The notes under the pieces were generated by a model. The model was not told where the DNA came from. It saw nothing but the letters and a program-made list of their open reading frames with translations, and ran no database searches. Shown here piece after piece: positions 1 to 5,879 of a stretch of 6,497 bases of DNA (position 1 is its first letter; every line of letters starts with the position of its first letter). A program made the position numbers and the translations under genes. This DNA comes from JAISGQ01 sp045534445 (GTDB lineage Bacteria > Bacillota > Clostridia > Oscillospirales > Acutalibacteraceae): assembly GCA_045534445.1 (NCBI GenBank), contig JAZSJQ010000053.1, positions 1 to 6,497 on the forward strand, in the 5' to 3' direction.

Positions 1-1
1 A

Positions 2-361
2 AACCTTCCTCCGGTAATGGGAGACAGAAACCGTCTCAGACAGGTATTCACAAATCTTATTGACAATGCCATGAAATACAGTGAGGCAGGCAGTGAAATA
101 CACGTCGCCGCCACTGCTTCGGGGGACGAGATAAAGGTGATGGTACGCGACTACGGCTGCGGCATCGCCGCCGAGGATCTGCCTAAAATCACCCAGAAGT
201 TCTACAAGGCAAACAACACCAAGCGCGGCTTCGGTATCGGTCTCGGTGTTGCTGAGGAAATCATTTCCCAGCACGGCGGCAGAATAGATATTGCCAGCAG
301 ACTTGGTGAAGGCACCGTTGTGACTGTTACCTTGCCTATCGCAAAGAAAAACGCAGAGTAA
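2..361 (+). CDS. Sensor histidine kinase, C-terminal ATPase fragment (5' end outside window)
   Basis: The reading frame is open from the first full codon of the window, so this is the last 119 codons of a larger gene. It carries the ATP-binding (HATPase_c) half of a two-component sensor kinase, which phosphorylates a histidine in its own upstream dimerisation domain and passes the phosphate to a response regulator. Visible boxes, in fragment numbering: N box NLIDNAMKYS at about 18-27, preceded by the usual GDRNRLRQV; G1 box DYGCGI at 50-55; F-box-like KFYKA at 66-70; G2 box GFGIGLG at 76-82; and the closing GEGTVVTVTLP strand near the end. The sensor domain, membrane segments, phospho-accepting His and any partner regulator lie upstream, so the stimulus cannot be read. 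The stop is 45 bp before the DUF1385 start with no terminator between, so co-transcription is possible. Confidence 0.93.
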   Translation, partial: NLPPVMGDRNRLRQVFTNLIDNAMKYSEAGSEIHVAATASGDEIKVMVRDYGCGIAAEDLPKITQKFYKANNTKRGFGIGLGVAEEIISQHGGRIDIASRLGEGTVVTVTLPIAKKNAE

Positions 362-406
362 TATCTGTGCAAATATATACCTAATGTTTTGAAAGGACAT
401 AACACA

Positions 407-1657
407 ATGATCGAAAACGAAATGAACAACGAAATCATAGAAGAAGATGACGACTGGAGACCTCCCGTCCGCTTTATCGAGGACGAAGAGGAGGATGCCG
501 CTGTCGAAACCGAAGCCGCAGAAGAAACTGTCGGTGAGATTGCAGAAGAACTCTTCGAGGAAACCTCCGAGGAAGTCTTCGAGGAAACTTCTGAGGAAAC
601 TTCTGAGGAAACCTCTGAGGAAACCGCTGCAGAAGTCAGTGAAGAACCTGCGGAGGATAAGCGTATTCGCGTGCGCAAGGGCGAAAAGAAGATAACTTCC
701 ATCGGCGGTCAGGCACTCATTGAAGGCGTTATGATGCGCGGTCCCTCCCGCACCATGATGGTCGTCCGCGGCAAGGACGGCAAGCTCATTTATGAAGAAG
801 TTCCCGACAAGAAGAAAAAGAGCTTTATCAAAAAAATCCCCATCATCCGCGGTATTTTCGGATTCGTGGACTCCATGCGTCTGGGAATGGGTACAATGAC
901 CCGTTCTGCCGACCTTTCGGGATTTGCCGAAGAGGAAGAGCCTTCCGAATTTGACAAGAAGCTCGAAAAACTCTGGGGCGGCAAGTTCATGGACTTCCTT
1001 ATGTTCATAGCTTCACTTCTGGGAATCCTGCTTGCCGTGGGACTTTTTGTGGTACTTCCCGTCTATTCCTTCAAGGGCATCGGCTGGCTGTGCGATAAGT
1101 TCCTTTCTGATTCCGCTTTCACTCAGGTTGCTTTCCACAGCGAATGGAGCCATCTTATCAAGTCCTCCTTTGAGGGTGTTTTCCGCATTATCATATTTAT
1201 AATCTATATTGCTCTCGTTTCCAAAATGAAGGATATCAGAAGAGTATTTGAGTATCACGGTGCAGAACACAAGAGCATTTTCTGCTACGAGGCAGGCGAG
1301 GAGCTTACCGTTGAAAACGCTAAGAAATTCAAGCGCTTCCACCCCAGATGCGGCACCAGCTTCCTTATCATTATGCTTATTCTCAGCATAGTTGCAGGTG
1401 TTTTCATTCCCCCCACATTCCCCGACTGGCTGAGAATTCTCACAAAGCTCGCCTGCATACCTCTTATCATGGGCATCGGTTACGAGCTTCTCAAGATTTG
1501 CGGCAGATACGACAATTGGTTTACAAGAATAATTTCCGCTCCCGGCATGTGGATGCAGAGACTCACCACCAAGGAGCCTGACGACAGCCAGCTTGAATGT
1601 GCTCTTGAGGCTCTCATCGAGGTCATTCCCGAAAATCAGGAGGAGGACAAGTGGTAA
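407..1657 (+). CDS. DUF1385 (YqhQ-type) membrane protein with long acidic N-terminal extension
   Basis: This 416-residue protein belongs to the DUF1385/YqhQ family, annotated elsewhere only as a predicted metal-dependent membrane protein; its reaction is not known. Residues about 1-85 are strongly acidic and include six tandem four-residue units. The conserved domain starts at about 96 with SIGGQALIEGVMMRGP, followed by a Lys-rich linker (134-143). Hydrophobic segments suggest about four membrane spans near 196-220, 256-273, 317-336 and 344-364. Between spans 2 and 3 lie the family's most conserved polar residues, EYHGAEHKSIFCYE (282-295) and FHPRCGTSF (311-319); the His, Glu and Cys there could bind metal. 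I chose the ATG at 407 because GAAAGGA at 391-397 is well placed for it. An in-frame TTG at 389 would put that site inside the gene. The 3' end overlaps prmC by 7 bp. Family members I know are near 300 residues, so the acidic extension is unusual. Confidence 0.92.
   Translation: MIENEMNNEIIEEDDDWRPPVRFIEDEEEDAAVETEAAEETVGEIAEELFEETSEEVFEETSEETSEETSEETAAEVSEEPAEDKRIRVRKGEKKITSIGGQALIEGVMMRGPSRTMMVVRGKDGKLIYEEVPDKKKKSFIKKIPIIRGIFGFVDSMRLGMGTMTRSADLSGFAEEEEPSEFDKKLEKLWGGKFMDFLMFIASLLGILLAVGLFVVLPVYSFKGIGWLCDKFLSDSAFTQVAFHSEWSHLIKSSFEGVFRIIIFIIYIALVSKMKDIRRVFEYHGAEHKSIFCYEAGEELTVENAKKFKRFHPRCGTSFLIIMLILSIVAGVFIPPTFPDWLRILTKLACIPLIMGIGYELLKICGRYDNWFTRIISAPGMWMQRLTTKEPDDSQLECALEALIEVIPENQEEDKW
557..628 (+). 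repeat. Six tandem 12-bp units encoding Glu-Glu-Thr-Ser
   Basis: Six consecutive 12-base units (557, 569, 581, 593, 605, 617) follow the pattern GAGGAAACYTCY. They encode EETS, EEVF, EETS, EETS, EETS and EETA, residues 51-74 of the DUF1385 protein. The second unit is the most diverged. Because the period is a multiple of three, gain or loss of a unit would change tail length without breaking the frame. The opposite strand shows a long Ser-rich open frame across this stretch, which is a by-product of the repeat. Confidence 0.9.
1638..1646 (+). promoter_or_regulatory. Strong Shine-Dalgarno site setting the GTG start of prmC
   Basis: AGGAGGAGG lies inside the last codons of the DUF1385 gene, 4 bases before GTG at 1651. 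It is the strongest ribosome binding site in the window and supports the GTG start. It also shows that prmC is translated from within its upstream neighbour's message. Confidence 0.85.
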
Positions 1658-2508
1658 CTCTTAACGCGGTGTACCGCGAAGGAAAAACTATAATAGAAAA
1701 GGCAGGACTCGAATGTCCTGCCTTTGATGCAATGTGTCTGCTGGAGCCTGTTTTCAACATAAAAAACCGCTCAGAGCTTATTATGAGAGGTTCTGAGGAA
1801 ATAAGCGAAAGAGATGCCGAAAGGTATCTCATGCTCTGCAGAGAGCGCACTCACCGCCCTCTGCAGTACATTCTCGGCGTCTGGGAATTCTGCGGTATGT
1901 CTCTTGCCTGCGGTGAGGGAGTGCTTGTGCCGCGAGAGGACACCATGACCCTTGTGGAATGTGCCGCAGAGGCTCTGAAGGGTATTGAAAGCCCTGAAAT
2001 CATCGACCTGTGCGCAGGCACGGGTGCAGTCGGTCTCGGAGTGTGCAGAATTCTCGGAAAAGGAAATTGCACCTGCGTTGAGCTTTCTGATGAAGCTTTC
2101 CCCTATCTGCTTTCAAATATAGAAGCTTACGGTGAAAACCGAGTAAAAGCCCTGAAATACGATGTGCTGAAGAAGCCCTCTGATCGCTTCGGCACCGTTG
2201 ATGCCGTTATTTCAAATCCGCCTTACATAGCCACGAAAATTATGAATGAGCTTACGGGAGATGTGAGAAAAGAGCCCTCTATGGCTCTTGACGGCGGTGA
2301 TGACGGGCTTTTATTCTACCGCGCCATACTCGAAAACTGGCTGCCTCTTGTAAAGACGGGCGGCATCATCGCCGTTGAGATAGGGTATGACCAGAAGGAA
2401 AGCGTCAGCAAATTATTCAGCGACGCAAAAATGGCTCAAATACGCGCTATACGAGATATAAACAATAACAACAGAGTCATCATTGGTACAAAACTCGCAC
2501 AGCTTTAA
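1651..2508 (+). CDS. prmC: Peptide chain release factor N5-glutamine methyltransferase PrmC (HemK)
   Basis: PrmC uses S-adenosylmethionine to methylate the glutamine of the GGQ motif in release factors RF1 and RF2, in the cytosol, which raises the efficiency of translation termination. The 285-residue length is typical. An N-terminal helical domain (about 1-75) ends in the family motif PLQYILG (70-76). A Rossmann methyltransferase domain follows, with VPREDT (93-98), the SAM-binding loop DLCAGTGAVGL (119-129), the acidic ribose-binding end of strand 2 in VELSD (143-147), and the catalytic NPPY (189-192). The C-terminus RVIIGTK also fits the family. VPREDT replaces the commoner PRPETE, a variant I believe is acceptable. 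The GTG start is fixed by a strong ribosome binding site and overlaps the DUF1385 stop by 7 bp, implying translational coupling. The usual neighbour prfA is not next to it; recA follows from its own promoter. A perfect hairpin lies in codons 16-25. Confidence 0.96.
   Translation: MVTLNAVYREGKTIIEKAGLECPAFDAMCLLEPVFNIKNRSELIMRGSEEISERDAERYLMLCRERTHRPLQYILGVWEFCGMSLACGEGVLVPREDTMTLVECAAEALKGIESPEIIDLCAGTGAVGLGVCRILGKGNCTCVELSDEAFPYLLSNIEAYGENRVKALKYDVLKKPSDRFGTVDAVISNPPYIATKIMNELTGDVRKEPSMALDGGDDGLLFYRAILENWLPLVKTGGIIAVEIGYDQKESVSKLFSDAKMAQIRAIRDINNNNRVIIGTKLAQL
1698..1725 (+). other. Perfect 11-bp inverted repeat inside the prmC 5' coding region
   Basis: AAAGGCAGGAC (1698-1708) and its exact reverse complement GTCCTGCCTTT (1715-1725) flank a 6-base loop TCGAAT. 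The hairpin starts 47 bases after the prmC GTG codon, in codons 16-25. The core 8 bp are GC-rich, and the last three stem bases are T, so it resembles an intrinsic terminator with a very short U run. Whether it terminates, slows ribosomes or protects RNA ends is not shown by sequence alone. Confidence 0.7.
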
Positions 2509-2518
2509 ATTTTGCATC

Positions 2519-2547
2519 TTGTAATATATGAATTAATGTGCTAAAAT
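2519..2547 (+). promoter_or_regulatory. Predicted sigma-A promoter for recA
   Basis: A -35 box TTGTAA (2519-2524; 4 of 6 consensus) and a -10 box TAAAAT (2542-2547; 5 of 6) are separated by exactly 17 bp. The start site would be near 2554. This leaves a short leader before the site GGAGG at 2564-2568, 7 bases ahead of the recA ATG. A single half-site-like GAACAT (2550-2555) sits at the start site, but a full LexA palindrome is absent. Confidence 0.6.
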
Positions 2548-2575
2548 CAGAACATAAAATCTTGGAGGTAACGAA

Positions 2576-3712
2576 ATGGCTGATACAAAGAAGAAAGCGG
2601 CGCCCCTTCCTACCACTGCAGACGGAAAAAAGAAAGCCCTTGAAACCGCAATGGCGAACATCGAAAAACAGTTCGGTGCAAATGCCGTAATGCGTCTGGG
2701 TCAGAATTCCACCCTTAATGTTGAGGCAATATCCACAGGCTCTCTGGGTCTTGACCTTGCTCTCGGCATCGGCGGACTTCCCAGAGGCAGAATCGTTGAA
2801 ATATACGGACCTGAATCCTCCGGTAAGACCACCCTTGCTCTCCACTGCATCGCAGAGGGTCAGAAAAACGGCGGTGAAGTCGCATTTATCGACGTTGAGC
2901 ACGCTCTTGACCCTATCTATGCACGCGCTCTGGGTGTTGATATTGATTCCCTTCTTGTTTCCCAGCCCGACAACGGCGAGGATGCCATGGAAATTGCCGA
3001 GGCTCTTATCCGCTCCGGTGCTATCGATGTTATCGTAATCGACTCTGTTGCAGCTCTCGTTCCCCGTGCTGAGGTAGACGGTGAAATGGGCGACCTTCAG
3101 GTTGGCGCTCAGGCAAGACTTATGAGCAAGGCTATGAGAAAGCTTACTGCCGCTATAGGCAAGTCAAGCTGTCTGGCTATATTTATCAATCAGCTCCGTG
3201 AAAAGGTTGGCGTAATGTTCGGCAACCCCGAAACCACCCCCGGCGGCAGAGCGCTCAAGTTCTACAGCTCTGTCCGTATCGATATCCGCAAGACCGATGT
3301 TCTCAAGCAGGGTCAGGATGTTACGGGTATCATCGCAAAGGCGAAGGTCGTCAAGAACAAGATCGCTCCCCCCTTCCGCTCCGCATCCTTTGACATCGTC
3401 TACGGCAAGGGAATAAGCCATATCGGTGAGATAGTTGATATCGCCGCCGAGATGGACATTATCAAGAAGAGCGGCGCATGGTATGCTTATAACGGTGAGA
3501 AGATCGGTCAGGGCAGAGAGAATGCCAAGAAATTCCTTGAGAACAATCCCGATGTTGCCGAGGAGATCGAGGCTCAGATCCGCGCAAACTCTGTGAAGGC
3601 TCAGGCCGCCGCTGATGAAGCCGCTGCAAAGGACCGTCCCGCAACCGAGAAGATCGCTGCTCCCAAGCCCATGGACGGGCCCATTGTTGACATCGACATT
3701 AACGTTGACTGA
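2576..3712 (+). CDS. recA: RecA recombinase
   Basis: RecA is the ATP-dependent recombinase that forms filaments on single-stranded DNA, drives strand exchange in repair, and stimulates LexA self-cleavage where LexA is present. All core elements are visible in the 378-residue protein: N-terminal polymerisation helix (about 17-45), Walker A GPESSGKTT (78-86), catalytic Glu 108 in IDVEHALD, Walker B VIVID (152-156), MSKAMRKLT (183-191), and the DNA-binding L2 loop with FINQLREKVGVMFGNPETT (203-221). The C-terminal domain (about 275-335) is followed by an Ala/Lys-rich linker and an Asp-rich tail ending IVDIDINVD, a typical acidic regulatory tail. There is an extra Lys- and Pro-containing N-terminal stretch of about 12 residues compared with short RecA proteins. 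The ATG at 2576 has a good site, GGAGG at 2564-2568. The stop shares one base with the recX start. Confidence 0.99.
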   Translation: MADTKKKAAPLPTTADGKKKALETAMANIEKQFGANAVMRLGQNSTLNVEAISTGSLGLDLALGIGGLPRGRIVEIYGPESSGKTTLALHCIAEGQKNGGEVAFIDVEHALDPIYARALGVDIDSLLVSQPDNGEDAMEIAEALIRSGAIDVIVIDSVAALVPRAEVDGEMGDLQVGAQARLMSKAMRKLTAAIGKSSCLAIFINQLREKVGVMFGNPETTPGGRALKFYSSVRIDIRKTDVLKQGQDVTGIIAKAKVVKNKIAPPFRSASFDIVYGKGISHIGEIVDIAAEMDIIKKSGAWYAYNGEKIGQGRENAKKFLENNPDVAEEIEAQIRANSVKAQAAADEAAAKDRPATEKIAAPKPMDGPIVDIDINVD

Positions 3713-4335
3713 TGCCGTCCTTTGAATTCCGTAAGCGCCGCGGCAAGCTCATTGCGCTCATAAATGACGACGGAACGGAATATATGCGCCTTGATGCCCA
3801 GCTTGTTTATGACGAGGGGCTTCGTCAGGGCAGGGAATATTCCGAAGAAGAACTTTCCGAGCTTAAAGAAAAATCAGACGCACTGCGCGCAAAGCGCAGT
3901 GCGTACTATATGATATCCTGCCGAGACTATTCTGAAAAGGAACTCCGCAGGAAGCTTACAATGAAGACCACTCCGCAGGCGGCTGATGAAGCCGTAAAAA
4001 AAATGCATGAACTGAGGCTCCTTGACGACGAAAGCTACGCAAGGGGGCTTGCTCAGCAGTATCTTGATGTAAAACACTATGCAGGCAAGCGAATTCTGCT
4101 TGAGCTAAGGCAGAAGGGCATTGATGCAAACCTTGCTCAAAGGGTGGTCGACGACCTTGAAATCGATGAGGACGAGCAGCTCGGGATACTTCTTTCGGGA
4201 AAGCTCGGCATGGGACTTGAAGACGAGAAAACAAGGGCAAGGGTCTGGAACAAGCTCGCCCGATACGGTTACCGAAGCGGCAGTATCTCACGGGCTTTGA
4301 GAAACAGGGCAACAAGCGAGGAGTATTATGAGTAA
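3712..4335 (+). CDS. recX: RecX, RecA regulatory protein
   Basis: RecX proteins bind RecA filaments and modulate their growth, usually as inhibitors of strand exchange. The 207-residue protein shows the family's three-helix tandem repeats after a variable N-terminus (1-60): repeat 1 around AYYMISCRDYSEKELRRKL (64-82) continuing to LRLLDDESYARGL (101-113); repeat 2 around AGKRILLELRQKGID (124-138); and a weaker third repeat at 175-200 (RARVWNKLARYGYRSGSISRAL). It starts in the TGATG overlap with recA, a 1-bp shared base. No convincing ribosome binding site lies upstream, so re-initiation by ribosomes finishing recA is the likely way it is translated. The stop overlaps the next gene by 8 bp. 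A strong intragenic hairpin lies at codons 56-65. Many bacteria keep RecX low relative to RecA by partial termination; here the overlap leaves no room for a terminator between the genes. Confidence 0.95.
   Translation: MPSFEFRKRRGKLIALINDDGTEYMRLDAQLVYDEGLRQGREYSEEELSELKEKSDALRAKRSAYYMISCRDYSEKELRRKLTMKTTPQAADEAVKKMHELRLLDDESYARGLAQQYLDVKHYAGKRILLELRQKGIDANLAQRVVDDLEIDEDEQLGILLSGKLGMGLEDEKTRARVWNKLARYGYRSGSISRALRNRATSEEYYE
3878..3904 (+). other. Perfect 11-bp GC-rich hairpin inside recX
   Basis: ACGCACTGCGC (3878-3888) and its exact reverse complement GCGCAGTGCGT (3894-3904) flank a 5-base loop GCAAA. The arms contain 8 G/C of 11. It begins 166 bases into recX and encodes roughly DALRAKRSAY, so the RNA stem is compatible with a normal RecX helix. 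No T-run follows, so it is not a standard intrinsic terminator. Confidence 0.75.
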
Positions 4336-4711
4336 CGATGCTATACGCAGGCAAATAATCGCTGATTACTTTCACTCATGGGTAACAGGTGATATATCGG
4401 ATTGGCAGAATTGGTTCAGTCCCGACATTCACTACGAAGAATCCGTCGGTACGGGCTATGAGGGTGTCGATCAGATGCTCCGATGGCAGAATGACTGGAA
4501 GGATCACGGCACTGTGTTTTCGTGGAATATTTCTGAAATGCACTCATCAGGCGATACATATACCGTTATTTGGAATTTTCACTGCGTTTATGACGGAAAT
4601 GAAAGTGAGTTCAACGGTGTTTCGGTGATCGATTTTAATTTCGAAAACAAAATTTTTCTTCTGCGGGAATTTGCCTCAGAGCCCATTATTGTTTATCCCT
4701 ATAATTCATAA
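4328..4711 (+). CDS. NTF2-like / SnoaL-fold small protein, function unknown
   Basis: This 127-residue protein looks like a single NTF2-like (SnoaL-type) alpha+beta barrel domain. The family includes small-molecule-binding proteins, isomerases and non-catalytic scaffolds. Supporting features are the opening helix (IRRQIIADYFHSWVTGD, 7-22), the turn DWQNWFSPDIHYEES (25-39) typical of the first strand, GYEGVDQMLRWQNDW (43-57), and alternating beta strands rich in aromatic residues (TYTVIWNFHCVYDG, FNGVSVIDFNF, IFLLREF). No signal peptide or membrane span is seen. The ATG overlaps the last 8 bases of recX, with GAGGAG at 4318-4323 only 4 bases upstream, so it is translated as part of the recA-recX message and is its last gene before a hairpin. 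The substrate or partner cannot be told from sequence. A catalytic role is possible but unproven. Confidence 0.8.
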   Translation: MSNDAIRRQIIADYFHSWVTGDISDWQNWFSPDIHYEESVGTGYEGVDQMLRWQNDWKDHGTVFSWNISEMHSSGDTYTVIWNFHCVYDGNESEFNGVSVIDFNFENKIFLLREFASEPIIVYPYNS

Positions 4712-4717
4712 CTTTTG

Positions 4718-4752
4718 AATGACCTTCGGGCATATGCCCAAAGGTCATTTCT
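4718..4752 (+). terminator. Probable intrinsic terminator of the recA-recX-NTF2 operon
   Basis: AATGACCTT (4718-4726) pairs with AAGGTCATT (4741-4749). After a single C/A mismatch the inner palindrome GGGCATATGCCC (4728-4739) continues the stem. The hairpin starts 6 bases after the NTF2-like stop. The U-run after it is weak (TTTCTGT), so termination may be incomplete, although the stem is long. Confidence 0.7.
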
Positions 4753-4789
4753 GTCACATAATCATAACACTTTGTACACAGCCGTATCG

Positions 4790-4818
4790 TTGACAAATAA
4801 ATCCCACTGTGTCACAAT
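4790..4818 (+). promoter_or_regulatory. Predicted sigma-A promoter for the alarmone synthetase gene
   Basis: A perfect -35 box TTGACA (4790-4795) is followed after 17 bp by CACAAT (4813-4818; 4 of 6 consensus). The start site would be near 4825, giving a leader of about 22 bases and then the ribosome site CGGAG (4836-4840), 6 bases before the ATG. The heptamer TGTCACA occurs at 4752-4758 and again at 4810-4816, overlapping the -10 box. An imperfect inverted repeat (TGTACACAG near 4773-4781, CTGTGTCACA at 4807-4816) flanks the -35. Either could bind a regulator, but no known operator is recognised. Confidence 0.6.
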
Positions 4819-4846
4819 ATAACCAAAATTTTGAACGGAGTAAAAT

Positions 4847-5524
4847 ATGGATAAGGAAATTACGATAAAACAGCAGATAATCAATATGCTGGACGAGCGC
4901 TCCCATGAGGAGCTCAACGATATTGTCGAGGGCGCAAAGCGGCTTATGACCTACTACCGCTGTGCAATTCTTGAGATAGAGACCAAGTTCCGCGTGCTCA
5001 ATGAGCATTTCGCGCTGAGAGATGAGCGCAACCCCATTGAAAGCATAAAATCAAGGCTCAAATCCTTTGACAGCATTCGTGAAAAGATGGCACGCAAGGG
5101 GCTTCCCATGCGTTTCGATCTGATAGAAGACGTACTCAATGACGTTGCAGGTGTAAGAGTCGTGTGCAGCTTTCTCGATGATATCTATATGCTTGCCGAC
5201 TGCCTCCTTCAGCAGGACGACGTTAAGCTTATCGCTAAAAAGGATTATATAGCCAATCCCAAGCCCAACGGTTATCGAAGTCTGCATCTGATAGTGGAGA
5301 TACCTATTTTCCTGAGCGGTGAGAAAAAACTGGTGCGTGTTGAAGTCCAGCTTCGCACCATAGCCATGGAGTCATGGGCTAATTTGGAGCACCGCCTCAG
5401 ATATAAAAAGGTGCTGACCGCCGAGCAGCAGAGGATAATGGACGCAGAGCTTTCCGAATGCGCGGAAATGAGCATCGTGCTTGACCAGAAGATGCAGAAG
5501 CTGAGGAATATTGTTGGAGACTGA
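4847..5524 (+). CDS. Small alarmone synthetase (RelP/YwaC-type GTP pyrophosphokinase)
   Basis: Small alarmone synthetases transfer pyrophosphate from ATP to the 3' hydroxyl of GDP or GTP, making (p)ppGpp in the cytosol without the hydrolase, TGS and ACT domains of long Rel enzymes. The 225-residue protein has only the synthetase domain. Visible motifs: NPIESIKSRLKSFDSI (62-77) and RKG (83-85) for ATP binding, DVAGVRVVC (99-107) with the metal-binding Asp 99, DYIANPKPNGYRSLHL (133-148) for the guanine nucleotide, and VEVQLRTIAMESWANLEH (165-182) with the second catalytic acid, Glu 166. From memory of the families, phrases such as KSRxKSF and NPKPNGYRSLHL match YwaC/RelP (SAS2) better than YjbM/RelQ (SAS1). 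No hydrolase HD residues are present. The gene stands alone between its own promoter and a strong terminator, suggesting independent, stress-responsive expression; what triggers it cannot be read here. Confidence 0.93.
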   Translation: MDKEITIKQQIINMLDERSHEELNDIVEGAKRLMTYYRCAILEIETKFRVLNEHFALRDERNPIESIKSRLKSFDSIREKMARKGLPMRFDLIEDVLNDVAGVRVVCSFLDDIYMLADCLLQQDDVKLIAKKDYIANPKPNGYRSLHLIVEIPIFLSGEKKLVRVEVQLRTIAMESWANLEHRLRYKKVLTAEQQRIMDAELSECAEMSIVLDQKMQKLRNIVGD

Positions 5525-5534
5525 GCGAAAATGT

Positions 5535-5563
5535 AGGGACAGCCCTTGCGGCTGTCCCTTTTT
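5535..5563 (+). terminator. Intrinsic terminator after the alarmone synthetase
   Basis: GGGACAGCC (5536-5544) and GGCTGTCCC (5550-5558) form a perfect 9-bp stem over the loop CTTGC, followed by TTTTT (5559-5563); A5535 can add one more pair. It lies 10 bases after the stop. It also sits just beyond the end of the convergent - strand gene, but on that strand no T-run follows immediately, so it works best for + strand transcription. Confidence 0.93.
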
Positions 5564-5572
5564 GTGCACAAA

Positions 5573-5848
5573 TCAGCTGACTATGACTTCTGTTGATTTT
5601 GAAATAATATAGTACATATTTATGATAAAAGCGGACATATCGTCGTGGTCATCTATCCCGCATTTTTCAAACAATTTCACAAGTGACATATCCTTTGAAA
5701 GTATATTATTTCTTATCCAAGTACCCAATCCGAAATGGTATTTATGCAATTCTGTATATTGGCTCAATAAAAACTCCTCTAAATCTGACCCTGAGAGTTG
5801 CAGCCTTATCAATGAAAAATAATTCATAACAGCACAAATCAGTTCCAT
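5573..5848 (-). CDS. Small conserved-looking protein, possibly DUF6794-like, function unknown
   Basis: This 91-residue protein of AT-rich coding sequence reads from 5848 down to 5573. The start is supported by AAGGGG on the - strand (complement of 5856-5861), 7 bases before the ATG, and by a good promoter further up. The central part YHFGLGTWIRNNIL (37-50), then LVKLFEKCGIDDHDDMSAFII (56-76), looks like a small domain of unknown function I associate, from memory and without certainty, with DUF6794. It is predicted mostly helical, has no signal peptide and no clear membrane span. Hand counting gives about one third G+C over 5581-5820, against about one half in a recA sample, hinting at a later arrival. 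It is transcribed divergently from the XRE regulator and convergently to the alarmone synthetase. A toxin, antitoxin or immunity role is possible but nothing in the sequence proves it. Confidence 0.72.
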   Translation of the reverse strand: MELICAVMNYFSLIRLQLSGSDLEEFLLSQYTELHKYHFGLGTWIRNNILSKDMSLVKLFEKCGIDDHDDMSAFIINMYYIISKSTEVIVS

Positions 5849-5862
5849 TTCAACACCCCTTA

Positions 5863-5879
5863 TTGACCTGTCATGTCAA
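5863..5879. promoter_or_regulatory. Candidate operator in the divergent intergenic region
   Basis: TTGAC (5863-5867) and GTCAA (5875-5879) form an inverted repeat, and TGAC-CT-GTCA (5864-5873) is a perfect shorter palindrome within it. Further copies of the same core occur at 5895-5900 (TGTCAT) and 5903-5908 (AGTCAA). The site covers the predicted start site and touches the -10 of the - strand gene, where a bound repressor would block transcription. The adjacent XRE protein is the natural candidate to bind it. This is inference from position and symmetry. Confidence 0.5.

Noticed and set aside
389..406. TTG start giving six extra residues on the DUF1385 protein
   Set aside because: The purine-rich site GAAAGGA at 391-397 would fall inside the gene; it is ideally spaced for ATG 407 instead.
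202..702. Long open frame on the - strand, very rich in serine
   Set aside because: It is the antisense shadow of the GAGGAAACYTCY repeat and of the kinase gene; the composition is entirely explained by the + strand repeat and no ribosome site is evident.
2549..2562. Possible LexA/SOS box upstream of recA
   Set aside because: Only one half-site (AGAACAT) resembles the Gram-positive CGAAC-N4-GTTCG consensus. The second half matches just 2 of 5 bases, so a functional box is not supported.
2480..2902. 140-residue open frame on the - strand over the recA promoter and 5' end
   Set aside because: It overlaps the highly conserved recA coding sequence, has no family-like motifs, and would read through the recA promoter; treated as a shadow.
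5622..5822. 66-residue open frame on the + strand opposite the 91-residue gene
   Set aside because: It is antisense to a - strand gene that has a better promoter, ribosome site and domain-like sequence; no ribosome site supports the + frame.
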